Positions 10,000 to 21,446 of a stretch of DNA of 64,000 nt are shown one piece after another. How positions within the stretch are numbered: the first letter of the stretch is position 1; each line of letters opens with the position of its first letter. A model generated the notes under the pieces. That model saw only the letters and a list, made by a program, of their open reading frames with translations, did not search any database and was not told where the DNA came from. A program made the translations under genes and the position numbers. The stretch covers positions 496,001-560,000 of the forward strand of contig JAWWNJ010000093.1 of the NCBI GenBank assembly GCA_037176885.1, given 5' to 3'. The DNA comes from Favolaschia claudopus. Taxonomy: Eukaryota > Basidiomycota > Agaricomycetes > Agaricales > Mycenaceae.

Positions 10000-12310
10000 C
10001 AGCTCGACGCAGTCGAAGCTCACCATTGACACAGAGTGAATAAAGACAGACCGAGCGCAGCGCGGTAAAGCGGAGCTCAAGGCGGCAGCGGAGCTCAAAG
10101 ATTAGCATCAAGATAAATCCCAAAACAAATTCACCTCCAACAAGGAAAAGTGCCGGCATTGAAGACGAAGACGTTGAGCCACTGATTCCAAGTTCTGTGC
10201 GAAGACGAGGAGAAGGGTCGGACTCGAGCAGAGCAAGACTTCAAAGGCGAGAGACAATGAAGTTGGAGACGCGGAATCCGAGCTCACGCTGGCAGCGGAG
10301 CTCCAGGATTAGCGGTAAGTTGATCTCAAAACAAATTCCTCTGAAACGAGGAAATGCACCAGCTGCGTGGCGGCACGGGAAAAGCCAAACGCGAATGACG
10401 CGGACGCAGAAGGCGCGAACGGGAGATTGAATGGGCGGCAACGAGACACCAAATCCGGGAGCGAAGAGATTGAGGGAGGTCCGCCGACTATGAATGTAGT
10501 ACTGGCCCAGGACGGAGGCGAGCACGCTGCTGAGGCGCGGACGGATGGAAATCCTCATCCTCGATGAGAGTTACGGCCGTCTCGACGTCTCTTCGAGACA
10601 GAAGCGTCGGAGGCGAATATGAAGAAAGAAAGATAACACCTGCCTCGACGTTTAGTAGAGATGGAGGCGAGCGGCGTCGACACCGGCGCGAGTGGGATCG
10701 CGTTTTGAGCCGAATTTGAGGACGTCGTAGGGGTGAATGAAGAGACTGAAGAAATGCTCGCCTCAACGTGGTGGAGACGGAGGCGAGCAAATGGAGCGTG
10801 AGCCTTGCGCCTACGTTGGGCCTCGACGTCGCCGGAGACGGAGGACATCCAACGGATGTAGTGCGCATGGGCGAAAAGAAGCGCGGGAGGCAAGCGCTCA
10901 TGCGCACAGTAACGGTGGCGACGGGTGGCGGCTGCCATGTTGATGACGACGTGAGAGCCAGCGGCGATATCGTAGAGGGGACGACACCGCGCTGGGCCTC
11001 GACGTCTTGAAGACGGAGGTCATCCAGTACAGCAATGAGCCGAGGGCGAAGAGGTGGAGGGAGCGGGAGGGACGGTGGACCATGGGGACGTACGCGAATG
11101 GGTGAGTGGTAAAGTCAGTCCAAATCCTCCGTCGTTTCGTTTCTACCGCTTCCAACAATTCCCAAACCCCAACGATACAACGAAACACGTCGATGGGGGA
11201 GCCGGCGCGCAAATCGTGGCTGGTAACGCAATTGTGTTGCCCATAATGACGCGAGGGGGTGAAGACAAGGAAATGTCCGCCTCGACGTCTGGATCAACGG
11301 AGGCGAGCCGCGAGCGGTGGCGCGACTACCAGGTGCAGAAAGTAGCAGCGAGCAGCTTGCTGCGCTGTCGACTGAGAGAACGGCGGTGGGGGAAATCTTC
11401 GAGACGTTGACACGAATTGGGGCCTCAACGTCTCTTGCAGACGGAGGTCTTCCCGCGTCGTGGGCGGCCGAGTCACCAGACAGTGGAAGTGGTGAATGAG
11501 GTGGAGTGACCGGCGAGACGTCGAGTAGATGGGGTCTCAGCGTCTCTTGAAGACGGAGGTTTCCCAGTGTCGTAGAGGGCGATAGACGAGGAAGGTGGAG
11601 AGACGATGAGGGTACACAAATTCCATGATCTTCTCCCCATCTTCTATTCCAGAGAACCTCCCAAGCTACGAAGGAATCTTCTTACGGGGCCTCGACGTCT
11701 CTTCAAGAAGGAGGGCATCCCGTTGGTGACATTCTCGTCTTCAGCCTCCACGTCGATGGAAGACGGAGGCGGCTAGGGTGGAAGAGAGGCGAGGTGGTAG
11801 TGGATGATAAAGGAGGAGGAGGGAATGGCAGCAGCGACTGCCACGTCGACGACGGCGTGAGAGTCGTCGGCGACAAGGCGGCGTTCGGCTTAACGAACCC
11901 GCGCAGCACGCAGAACGTAGGTGAGTCAACTCACTTCTTCGTTGTACCCTCCCTCTCATCCCTTCCGTCAAGACTCCAAAATAGCACCTTGATGAATTCG
12001 CTGAGTCCTCGGGCATGCGGCCAGGTAGAAAGTCGTTTTGCATGGCAACTTGTAGAGGACTGGTAGACGCGGAAGTCAGGCATGGTGAATCCGCATTGTC
12101 GGGGTCATATCATAGGAGACAGAAGAAATATATTGACTACTATACCATACACGGGAGCTCGACGCGTTCGGAGCTCTCCTAGTACGAATAAGAGAACTAG
12201 AAAATATAAAAACCGAGCGCAACGTCGTGAAACGGAGTTCGAGGTTTGTCGTAGAAGTCCGAACTCACGCCGTCAGCGGAGCTCAAGGACAGCGGTCTCG
12301 GTAGAAGGAC
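10000..12310. repeat. Palindrome array bracketed by a diverged direct repeat
   Basis: The outer brackets share words in the same order: GAGCTCGACGC-like sequence, then CCGAGCGCA, AAACGGAG or AAGCGGAG, and CAGCGGAGCTCAAGGA. They lie at about 10003-10110 (with an internal repetition at 10262-10360) and at 12150-12300. Between them, from 10580 to 11775, about ten copies of a short palindrome recur every 70-290 bp. The core is CCTCGACGTCT, a loop, then AGACGGAGG, with arms that sometimes extend further (for example TGCTCGCCTC paired with GAGGCGAGCA at 10756-10790). Spacer sequences are not repeated. Open frames across the array on both strands overlap each other and show no domain, so I do not call genes here. 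Confidence 0.6.
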
Positions 12311-12945
12311 GAAAACAATTAGCTGACGCAGGGAGGGAAGGGCTGTCTGTACTGGTGTTGGATGTGGCTGTGGGGTCCAGCAAGCGGACTTCGGTTGTTA
12401 TTGATCGTGTCGTGTACAGGTCCTGAGACACTTGATGCGCACTTCAAGTTTGCGGTTTGAACGATGTTCGCTACAACGTGTTGCTACAACGCGCTAAAAG
12501 TTTAGTAGTAAAAGCAAAAATAGACACTTTGGACTTCAGCGGGCCGGCAGAATCTTCTACAGATCTCGGTGGTCACAGCTCTGGAGTCGTGATTTCCAGC
12601 CCACCTTGCTACGATGGAGCTCTGCGGTGCGAACTGAGCTCTAAAATTGAAATTGTCTATCGTTTTCAAGAGCAACGTTGCACGCATATTCTGTACCCGC
12701 GGACATTTTGGCGAGCTGGAAAATGCACTCTCCTACAGTGTATACTCGGCCAGTCTTGGGCTCCGGAAAGCTCAGAAGAAGCCGAGTTTGCCGCAGTTGA
12801 CATTGTGTGAGAAGTCCGAGGTGAGATATCCAGAGTCCGAGGGAATTTCGGCAACAGGTCGTGTGATTGATTGATTGATACAAGTCTGTGCTTGGGATGC
12901 TTCGAGCTCTGATGAGCGAGCAGGTGAGTCTTCCAATAGGTACGT
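12311..12945. repeat. No gene; contains a diverged copy of the 44.1-kb MITE
   Basis: About 12515-12670 matches the element at 44073-44254 (shared words GGAGCTCTRCGG, CGAACTGAGCTCTAAAAT and GAAATTGTCTATCGTTTTCA). The left end is badly eroded here. Nothing else is recognisable. Confidence 0.45.
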
Positions 12946-13387
12946 CCAAGGGGTGATCTGTCAAGCGCCATCAAAGATGAGGCCTTGCAGTATGCTCGTG
13001 TTTGTCAAGAACGTTCAACCACTTGCACTCACTTAGACGCGAGCTGCCCTCGCAAATTAAAGTATTTGGATGCTCCCTTATGCTTCTGGGTACACTTCTA
13101 GGGATATAGTGTCACCTTGAAACTTTTTCCGCGCACATTCTTTTTTCAAGTGTGTTATGTAAGTCAGACCCACCACACCGCAAAACATCCTCTGTGGCCC
13201 GTTTTTTGCGCTCGTTTTAGCAGAAATATCATAACATGGCTCATTAACACTCGACTCGACATATTTCAGCTCAATGAACCCCGCGTAGAATATACAGGGA
13301 GGATGGACGGTGAGATCAACGGCCATCATAAACACGAGCATACTGCAAGGCCTCATCTTTGATGGCGCTTGACAGATCACCCCTTGG
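12946..13387. repeat. 58-bp perfect inverted repeat with 326-bp spacer
   Basis: The arm 12946-13003 is the exact reverse complement of 13330-13387. The arms start CCAAGGGGTG on the left and end CACCCCTTGG on the right. The spacer has only a weak minus-strand frame (13380-13078) that begins inside the right arm. It could be a fold-back transposon or an inverted duplication. Confidence 0.7.
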
Positions 13388-13416
13388 GTACGTCTTCAGA
13401 GAGCTAGCGCTCGGTG

Positions 13417-13436
13417 GCCCATAACCTAACAAAATC
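13417..13436 (-). promoter_or_regulatory. Primer-binding site, initiator-tRNA half-molecule type
   Basis: GGTTATGGGCC directly follows the LTR. It is complementary to the anticodon stem-loop of eukaryotic initiator methionine tRNA (GGGCCCAUAACC), the primer used by copia-type elements through a cleaved tRNA. Confidence 0.65.
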
Positions 13437-13734
13437 TGAAAATGCGCGGAAGGCGCAATAACCTCAGTCTCCCGCAATGTGGGATGAAAGACTATATATT
13501 AAATACCTGAAAATGCGCGGAAGGTGCAATAACTACACAATGAGTAAGTAAATACAAGTAGGTAGATAGATAGAGAACTCACCCTCAGTCTCCCGCAATG
13601 TGGGATGAAAGACTGAGGGTGGTGGACAGACGAGCACGGTTTATATGTAAAAACAAGGCTGTATGATAAGTATCAGATATCTATCAAGGGCCGGAGCGGC
13701 AGGGCGGCTACCCGGAATAATTCATATTCTGACA
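13437..13734 (-). mobile_element. Ty1-copia LTR (5' LTR, no coding region attached)
   Basis: Read on the minus strand it begins TGTCAGAATATG and ends TTTTGTTA, immediately followed by a primer-binding site. It resembles the LTRs of the miniature element at 31349-32990 in start, end and position of the primer site. Inside are a strong hairpin with 11-bp arms (ACCCTCAGTCT and AGACTGAGGGT at about 13580-13621) and two direct duplications: the hairpin core recurs at 13463, and a word around AATGCGCGGAAGG recurs 71 bp apart. The internal region downstream is missing, so it is a truncated element. About 20 bp beyond the primer site the sequence runs into the right arm of the 58-bp inverted repeat. 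Confidence 0.65.
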
Positions 13735-13902
13735 GAATAGTAGCAGGGGACGAGACTCAGGGTCATGGGGAGAGCTGGGCAAGAGAAGGTCTCAGAGAGA
13801 CGGAGTCACCGAGCCAGAGGCACAATGCGTGGAGGCGGGCGAGACGAAGAGAATGAGGAGACACGTACCTAGTTACTTTGTAGCTAGCAGACCACCGCGT
13901 CT

Positions 13903-14288
13903 TACAGTGGCGGCAAAATCTGATGTCACCCCCAAAAAAGGAAATTCTCATCAACTCAACTCGTTCTCTTTTCTGTGCCCTGTTTTCTGTGGTCGGACCT
14001 TTCGCAGTGCATTCAAGACATAGATTTAAAACACATGCACCCCTTTTCCATCTTAGGATACCTCGAAAATTAAGACTTTTTGGGCAAGACTTTCCAACCA
14101 TCTTTGGCCCAGTCCTCCTCAATGAATGTACCTATCTTTCTCAATCTTGCTTCCACAGGCAGTGTATTTTCCGTGTCAATGGATCTGTGCCCTTGTCGCC
14201 CCCAGACGGCGATGGCAAGGGCAGATTAGAGGCGGTTTGATGAAAATTTCCTTTTTTGGGGGTGACATCAGATTTTGCCGCCACTGTA
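13903..14288. mobile_element. Mariner/pogo-type MITE, complete (386 bp)
   Basis: It begins TACAGTGGCGGCAAAATC and ends with the inverted complement GATTTTGCCGCCACTGTA. The inverted repeats extend for about 50 bp. TA at each end fits a TA target duplication. The interior is non-coding. A truncated copy lies at 26292-26546, and shorter elements with the same TACAGTGGCGGC terminus lie at 28703-28761 and 46360-46490. Confidence 0.8.
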
Positions 14289-14524
14289 GCACTAAGGGTT
14301 TTGCTTGTTGCGGTGTATAAATGCAGATTCAAAAAGAAATGAGGAGACACGTGATGGCAGATGATGAGATCCAATCCCACAGACCATCTAGGAAAAACAA
14401 GGGGCTTTGAAATGTGAAATAGGTAAATTTAAATTACATATGTCAGAATATGAAAGAAGAGCCAGTTCTGAGTAGGATTCCGCTTTACTGGCGCGCACCC
14501 TTGTTTTGTTGCCTCAAGGCCGGC

Positions 14525-14961
14525 TAGTGTTGCCGGGAGCTGAGTTGGAGCTGAACTCGAGTTGATTGCCCATCAGCTCGCTGTCAGCTCGAGTTGATCG
14601 GAGCTGGCTCAGAGCTGATACCGGATATGGGAATCTAGTGTCCCAGGATTCATCTTTCCACCCGAAGGGCAAAATGTTAGGGGAGAATGGACCAAATTTT
14701 TATGTGGAAGGTTTTCCTGAGCTCTCTTCAAGCTCAAACTGCTTTTTATACGTCGAAAACGGCCAAGAAGCGGCCAATACAGAAACTGGGGAGGGAGTGT
14801 GATGTCACTCAGTTACACCACCCGAAATGTCACGTCGTCCGCTTTGGGTGACGAGGGTGGAGTCGAGGCGAGCTGGCATCACCTCGAGGTGCCGCTTTTG
14901 GGAAGGGGTCGAGTTGGAGTTGAACTCAGCTCGGAGCTAGCTCCAGCTTCCGGCAACACTA
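14525..14961. mobile_element. hAT-type MITE A (437 bp) with perfect 8-bp target duplication
   Basis: The ends are TAGTGTTGCCGGGAGCTGAG on the left and TTCCGGCAACACTA on the right, inverted relative to each other. AGGCCGGC occurs directly on both sides (14517-14524 and 14962-14969). The interior matches MITE B (26917-27305) in the opposite orientation. The left terminus also closely matches the end at 40841 next to a hAT transposase remnant. No coding region. Confidence 0.88.
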
Positions 14962-15339
14962 AGGCCGGCCTACGCATTGCAGAGCCGATTTTTACTGGTC
15001 TGAAGTAGTAAGTCCGAAATTCATCTAATTCTGCAGCCAAAACAAATTAATTACGCGAGTTTGCAAGCAAAAGATAAATACGAGTGTAGTTACCACCGTC
15101 CCGCCCTTCCAAGCAATCTCATTCGTACTCTCCGCTGCTCCTCTTCCCGCCTCTGATGGTACATATCAACAAGATAACGGACTAAATAAAAATCATGATG
15201 TCGAAGACACGGATTGAGATAAAAGGTTTTAAGTACACTGATCCAGAACACGATCTGAGGTCCAAGTGGGGTCGACAGACTTGCCAAACACGGGTATGAG
15301 GGGGCGAGCGCAGAGAGTCGGCCTTGCCGTACATATAGG

Positions 15340-15575
15340 CAGGGGTTATGTTGTTCCCAAAGTCAAAGTTGACGAAACAGGAAAAATAGTCCGCTACAAA
15401 GTTCGAATCGTTGCTAGAGGAGACACCCAGAAAGAGGGTGTTGACTACAAGGAAGTTTTTGCACCTACTGCTAACCTTGAGTCCGTTCGCATCATCTGCG
15501 CCCTCGTTGCAAAATATGGTTTAGACTCGGAACTGGACCAACTTGATGTTTCTCAAGCTTATCTCAATAGAGAGT
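15340..15575 (+). pseudogene. Ty1-copia reverse transcriptase fragment (RVT_2)
   Basis: The frame contains KVDETGKIVRYKVRIVARGD, then DYKEVFAPTANLESVR and LDQLDVSQAYLN, in the order of the N-terminal part of copia reverse transcriptase. The catalytic YVDD region is absent. Similarity ends at about 15575, where a short palindromic AGCCGCCAG/CTGGCGGCT sequence begins. It is a dead fragment of about 80 residues with no LTR attached. Confidence 0.8.
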
Positions 15576-16398
15576 TTGCGGTGAGCCGCCAGAAGCCACC
15601 TGGCGGCTCTAATGGCATGCGGATTGGAGCGGCTATGCTGTCTGGCGGCTCGTTTGGCAGCTTAAGACTGGTTCAAATTTGGTTTTGCAAGTCTATTCTT
15701 AGTACTTAGTCATCTATATCTTGAGCCATAATGAGAAAAATCGGTCATTCCGAGGCTTTTCTGGGTGCCGAACACGCGTTTTCCCGGCCGAGGGATTTTC
15801 CCTTGGGGAAGGGTTAAACAATGACCCATCGTGGGAACCTGGACCGTTTTGCCATCACCCTCGGAATGGAGGAGTTCCCGATTGATTTTTGACCGTGCAC
15901 AAAGGTGGCCAAATATGGTGTTGATTGTCCCCAAATCAGTACGCCCATGAATGAACAGCAGAGATAGTGAAGGGACGAAGCAAGAATGCAAGGACAAAGC
16001 AAGAACACTGGAAGTAACCGTGTCGATTCGTTCGGTGTTCTCCGTCTCCGGTGTCGGCGATAGTCTATCGGGGGTCAGTCCCAGGATGGACATGGGCCGC
16101 AATCTTGAATACAAAAACACGGAGGCGAACGCAGACTTGAATATGAAATCCCCTCCCTTTTTCTTCTCTTTTTGCAACTTGACTTTTTCGGCCCGTCCAC
16201 AGATATAGGACATGGGCTAAAAGGAGACGCCTGCACATTGTATGTGGTTGCAAAATGTTGAACCCTAATACTCTTCGCGTCATTCACAGCGTTCACGCTG
16301 ATACGGGGGTAGCATTCCTCCGGCAAAATTCAAAAAACGCGCAACAATCATTCTTTCGAGAAAGGGTACGCGACCATTTCCTACAGCCAAAAGTTTCT

Positions 16399-17190
16399 CT
16401 CATCACGTCTGTAACTGTGTGCTTAAGAGGGATTAAGTTAACTTATAAAAAAGTCTGCTGAGTAATAATCACCTAGCTGTCAAGGTTCCACGGTAGGGAG
16501 AGGCGGTAAATCTTCTGGAAGCCGAGACGGTATCCCCAGGAAGCAGACCAGCGCCCCTTAGTGCTCGCCGCCCGTACATGATGCTCACTCAGTCAGGAGG
16601 TGCGTTCGGGGCGGCGGAAACAGCATTTCTGGAAGCGGAGGCGGTGTACCCAGCGCCGCTTAGTGCTCACCGCCCGTACATGATGCTCACTCCCGTAGAA
16701 GGTGCGTTCGGGGCGGCGGCGGAAACAGCATTGTCTACGCAGCTCTCCATTCAATTGAGAGGGGCTCATCGATCATCGGATCTGATCCGTGGTGGAGCCT
16801 TAAGCGATCATCAACTGCACTATCCAGAACCAGATCGGCCACAAAGGGAGTGGAATGCAGTAAACCATATTAGCTGTATCGAATTTTAGCCGCAGGCCTA
16901 CTGTATAAAGGGGTAAGCAGCATAAGAAGATGGGGACTAACTGCGCGAGCATACATCAGGAGGACGGCGAGAAGTGGGACTGAGAGTATAAAATGAGAAG
17001 GACCACGACATCTTCATAAGAACTCACTCAGCGGATGCTGCGAGGTTGGAGCATGACACTCATCACAAGCGAGAGAGCACGCTGAGATATGGGGCAAGAG
17101 CTAATTGCAAAAGCAGGAAGAGAGCAGAAGATGGGTGGAGAGGAAGAGAGTGACGTGGCAGTCGCCTCCGACTAACTATTTATACCCGCC
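16399..17190. repeat. Dispersed repeat with minisatellite core, short copy
   Basis: It matches 45311-46360 along its length: CATCACGTCTGTAA at the start, TCACCTAGCTGTCAAGGT, two copies of a ~100-bp unit (anchor CCCGTACATGATGCTCA at 16571 and 16673), then GGCCTACTGT, GAGCATACATCAG and GAGTATAAAATGAGAAG. No protein domain is present. The other copy has six of the internal units, so the core varies in number between copies. Confidence 0.75.
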
Positions 17191-18030
17191 GCGACATGAG
17201 AGAATGATCTCGGCGCAATCGCCCTTCGGAACCCTGATAAAAACAGGTCCCTGTTGACAGGCGCCATCAAAGGCCGAATTTTTTCCCGCATAAGTACAAA
17301 TCTTACTAAACGCTATCCCCCCACACCCGACAACCAACTATGATGCCTGCCGGGAGAATATTTTGGATTTTGGGACGTCCTGTTCGGACCCCTAATGGGG
17401 AAAATTCATCCGAATTCAGATCAGGCCTCCGCCAGTCGCTCCTCAGACCCAGTCAAAAGTCGGTTGGATCGATTGAGATGTTTTGGGATGGGATACCGAG
17501 AGCTGTGGGGAAGATGGAATAGTTTGAGATTGTTCGTTGCTGATTAGAAAACCATCTCGTCTTACTACGGTCAACCACGTACAATCGGTGCTCCACCAGC
17601 GACAAAAATACCACTCAACCAGTCCGCAGTCCGACCACTGGCAGCACGTGGAGCTGATGAATGTTGCCACGTCCGTTGCCACAACCTCTCTTCCTTCCTC
17701 CCACCATCTTCTCCCCTCCCCAGACTATGGACTCCTTCTCCCAAGCCTTTTTGTGCCTCGAGTTCTCCAGCTTGCGCGCAGGCTAGCGTGCAACGTCGCA
17801 AGATGACAAGCAACGTGAGCTCACAATGATGGTGCGGCGGCGCTCGATCCCGTCTCTTGTGCCGACATCCCTCTATCCAGCCCTCGAACCACCCTCAATT
17901 CACCCTCTACGCCCTCGCAAAATCTCTCCTCGTGCCTCTTCCCGTGCCGCCGCCGCCCAACTCAAGGCAAATGAAATGACATCATGTATAGTAACGGCAT
18001 ATATGGCGCAGACTAACCTTTTACCCAATG
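17191..18030. other. Stretch with no supported gene
   Basis: Only short overlapping frames are found on both strands. I see no domain, repeat or intron-exon pattern that I can support. Confidence 0.35.
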
Positions 18031-18110
18031 GCTCCTTGGTGGAGCGGTAATGGTGTATGCTTTCACTGCGCATGAGACGGTCGGGAGTTCAAATCCCGCC
18101 GCGTGCAACC
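18031..18110 (+). repeat. tRNA-like sequence (degenerate tRNA or SINE head)
   Basis: A box-A-like TGGTGGAGCGG at about 18038 is followed 40 bp later by a box-B-like GGGAGTTCAAATCCC (about 18083-18097) that folds as a T arm with a 5-bp stem. Between them CTTTCAC resembles a tRNA-Glu (TTC) anticodon loop. The acceptor arms do not pair, so it is not a working tRNA gene. It may be a tRNA pseudogene or the Pol III promoter of a SINE. Confidence 0.4.
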
Positions 18111-21100
18111 GCCTCACACCGCTTCACGCCCCCGCGGTAGGAACGTAGAAGAGGGGAGGCCAAAGTGGTGGGAAGAGCAGAGAAGAGATTGAAGTTTCTC
18201 GGTGGATTGTTTGGGCTTGATTGTCGGCCACGTGATCCGCTTTTGGGAGGGGGTGTATTGCCCGAAACGTCTGCTTGGTGTGGATGGCCGGTCACCATAT
18301 TTTGGACGTGAATGTTGTCAAGAATGGTTGATTTGGTGAAGGACTGACTGCTTAGTACAGTTGCGGCAAGATCACTTTGCTTGCCTTTTATGGTAATTCT
18401 CATCAAAACCTTCTGCTACATCCCTCCTGCACACAAGCGGCTCATGATTACCGTGGCCGCCAACGGGATGTCCAATCAAGAAATTGCATAGGCTGCAACA
18501 CGAGGTTGCCCCGCCCTGACGCGCCAGCCGTCGACGCAATGGATCCGGCAGTGCCTACCTCATATGGTAATTGACGTCATAGCATCAATGGGAACTGCCG
18601 CTGCACACGTTTAATTAGCCAGAGAAAAGGGCTTATGTCCTATGTCTGTGGCTGCGGAGATTAAATCAAGTTTTCAAGTTAAGAAAAAAGAGAGAAGAAA
18701 AGGGAAAAAAGAGAGACCTCTAACAAACCTCAGAGATTCCGTGCCTCGAATTTCTCGCTGTCAGACGCCGTGGTTATCGTGCAAAGAGCGATTTCGCATC
18801 TTGTATCTCTTTATGGTAGGTCATCTTGATTTCTGGAAGAAAAAAGAGAGAAGAAAAGGGAAAAAGAGAGATGTTCGACCGCATCTTTCGCCGGATCCTC
18901 TCACATATGCGCTAGGAAACATAGCAAATATCAAGATCTTTTGACCAGAATTTGTTCTGAGGCAAAAAGTTCCCCCGTTGCAGCAGGATCCCCGATAAGA
19001 AAGTCACCAATTCCTTGATTTCTCACGGATTGACACAAAAGCCGGCTTCGAGCAATACTCATTGTCTTTCTGCATCCCAAATTAATACAGTAGGTAGTGC
19101 TAACGTGAGGCATAGAGTCCCGAACTAATTGACGAGTCTGCGGTCAACGGGTGTGACGAAAGAAAAATAATCACCATCGACCCCTCCTTCCCCATTGAGC
19201 CTTACTACACTGTAACAAACCTTCTCGCAATTCCTCTTTGTTCTCCTCCCTCTGCGGCCTAGTTCAGAACTCTGATCTGCGTATACCAACTTTCTACACG
19301 TATTACAGTAGCAACTATTTGAATTTCAAACTCGAAAATCTACATGTATCTGAGCCGAGGAAACTGCAAATTAGCAAAACTTTCAACGTCGACGTCCCCG
19401 AGTCTGGTTCACAGTTTCTTCAGCTGTATACTATCCAATGCACATCTGAACCAAGCCTCAACACAAGGGTTGAACTGTTGGAGACGTGCTCGCACGGCGA
19501 CAGCCGAGTTTGACAGGTGGGATCAGTCGGAAGTGCCGGGATCACGTAGGATCATTTGGCTATGTCTAGCCGAGACATAGCCAGCCACAGGCATGATGAA
19601 TGAGCCGAGAAAAGTGAAAAGCAGCTTGTGGGGCAAAATTATTTCTCCGCATCAAGTTGGCGCGGCGGTCCTGCGGCGCCTCCGCGGCGCGTAACGCGGT
19701 ACGTCGAAACATAACAAGCATGTATCTCATGTTCTTGTATGTCTAGGCTGTAATGTGTAGTTGGGGGACATACTTACATATAGACTTGTATCGATAGTGA
19801 AGAAAGCAAGTTGGAGCCATTGCTGAACTTTGTGTTGGTCGATGTTGAAAATAAGTTGGACACGGCACTGATGCGGTAGGAAGCGGCGATGGAGCGGCGG
19901 CCGCAGCGAAATTTTTGACAACTTCGCCGCGCCACTCCTCTTTGACGCGGCGATACCGCCGCGTTGCGCGGTAGTATGCGGCGCTGTCAGAGGGACGATG
20001 CGGCGAGTCTCAGCAACGGCATTGCTTATCTGGCTTGACGAGGGTCGAGTGACTTCTCGAACCAACATGTATCCTATTTTGCTCCGACCGCTATTCCTTC
20101 CTTCGCAAATCAGGAATGGGTCGGGGAATGGGGGTAGCATGTTTGTTGGGTCCATGATACAGGTAACGCACTCGAACAATCATCTTCACGTAGCATCAAC
20201 CAGTTAACCATATCTTTTGTCAGGTCAAAGATCACCGCGATCCGGATACACGTTCCGCGCAGGAGAAGATGGACTTCGCAAAATTCAAGCGCGATGTATA
20301 CCATCGTGTGCTTCAGCCTTCGTGTCATTTTCGTTGGCCAGCGCGGTCTGCACGGTGAATGTGTCACTTGCGACGACAACATCAGCCGCGTTCTCTTTTC
20401 CGCTATTCCAATTGCCTCGTTGCATGGCAAAGAGGCCGACATGTTCACGGCTACGAAAGGACCAATGGCTGAATTTCCATGCTCATGTTGTCTGGTCCGC
20501 TCTGATCAGCTGCATATTATCGATGCAAACACAGCGGATGGCCACGCCTGCGCAAACAAGGAAAGGAAAGCCTCTTGCGCTTTCAGTCTTGCTCTCTATC
20601 GGATAGCGGACGGTCAGCATGTACTTTAGCACAAATGAATGCTTTGTATGCAGTTTTGAGGTGGAAATCCCCGTGAACGGTGGAGAAATATCGCTCTCAA
20701 CGTGTCGGGGGTTCACCTGTTGCCAGGCTTATTTCTCATGTTTTAGACTGTGTCCTCCTCCGATCCTGAGCAGAAAAGCGCCGGAAGAGCCGCGAAATGG
20801 GGCCTTGTCTTGCGATAGAAGTCGTTTGGCATTTGGGCACGCTTGCGCAAACAATAAAGCACTAGCAGATACCCGGTGGCTCAATAACAGCTCAAATTGC
20901 GAAATTGAAAGCTCTGAGTGGACTGTATTGTACGTCTGAACACATCTACCACGAAAAATTCTGTCCACATTGTGCATAGTAAGGCTTGTGTTTTCATGTA
21001 TAGGATAGATTTAATTTATAGATCCTATACTTGAAAAGAGGGCCAGGCCATCAGTCGCGTGACTTTTGACAGAAAATCACGGGGTTTTGTCAACATCCTA

Positions 21101-21130
21101 CAACACAACCGGCTGTCGAGATGTTGAAAA
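18111..21130. other. 3-kb stretch with no supported gene
   Basis: It contains a duplicated purine-rich word (AAGAAAAAAGAGAGAAGAAA at about 18680 and 18838), GC-rich GCGGCG words near 19660-19990 and a weakly repeated TTGCGCAAACAA motif near 20550 and 20845. No frame shows a domain. Confidence 0.35.
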
Positions 21131-21135
21131 ACTCA

Positions 21136-21446
21136 CACGCGGTCCCCGGCGCCGCGTGCAGCGAGCGGCAGTGCGGCCGCCGCGGGCAAGGAATCCAGCA
21201 AAAAAAATCCAGGCGGGGTTTGGGGCGGAGCCCCGACAAGCTTAAGCTGAAAAGAGGGATCTATAATAAAAGACACTACGGGACCGCAGGTCCCGTGATA
21301 ATTCACGTGAAAAAGCAGGTGACTTCTCACACGCTTTCCCCGGCGCCGCGCGCCGGCGAGTGCAGCGAGCGGCAGTGCGGCGCCGCGGGCAAGGAATCCA
21401 GCAAAAAAAAAATCCAGGCGGGGTTTGGGGCGGAGCCCCGACAAGC
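21136..21446. repeat. GC-rich direct duplication
   Basis: Two copies of a ~110-bp segment (about 21136-21242 and 21331-21446) share CCCCGGCGCCGCG, GCAGCGAGCGGCAGTGCGG, GGGCAAGGAATCCAGC, an A-run, then AATCCAGGCGGGGTTTGGGG and CGGAGCCCCGACAAGCT. Each copy is rich in small palindromes. Similar GCAGCGAGC words occur just downstream at 21470-21500. It is non-coding. The style recalls mobile GC clusters, but I cannot assign a family. Confidence 0.55.

Noticed and set aside
10197..11500. Protein-coding genes across the palindrome array
   Set aside because: Open frames occur on both strands at once because of the GC-rich repeats. None has a domain or supported introns.
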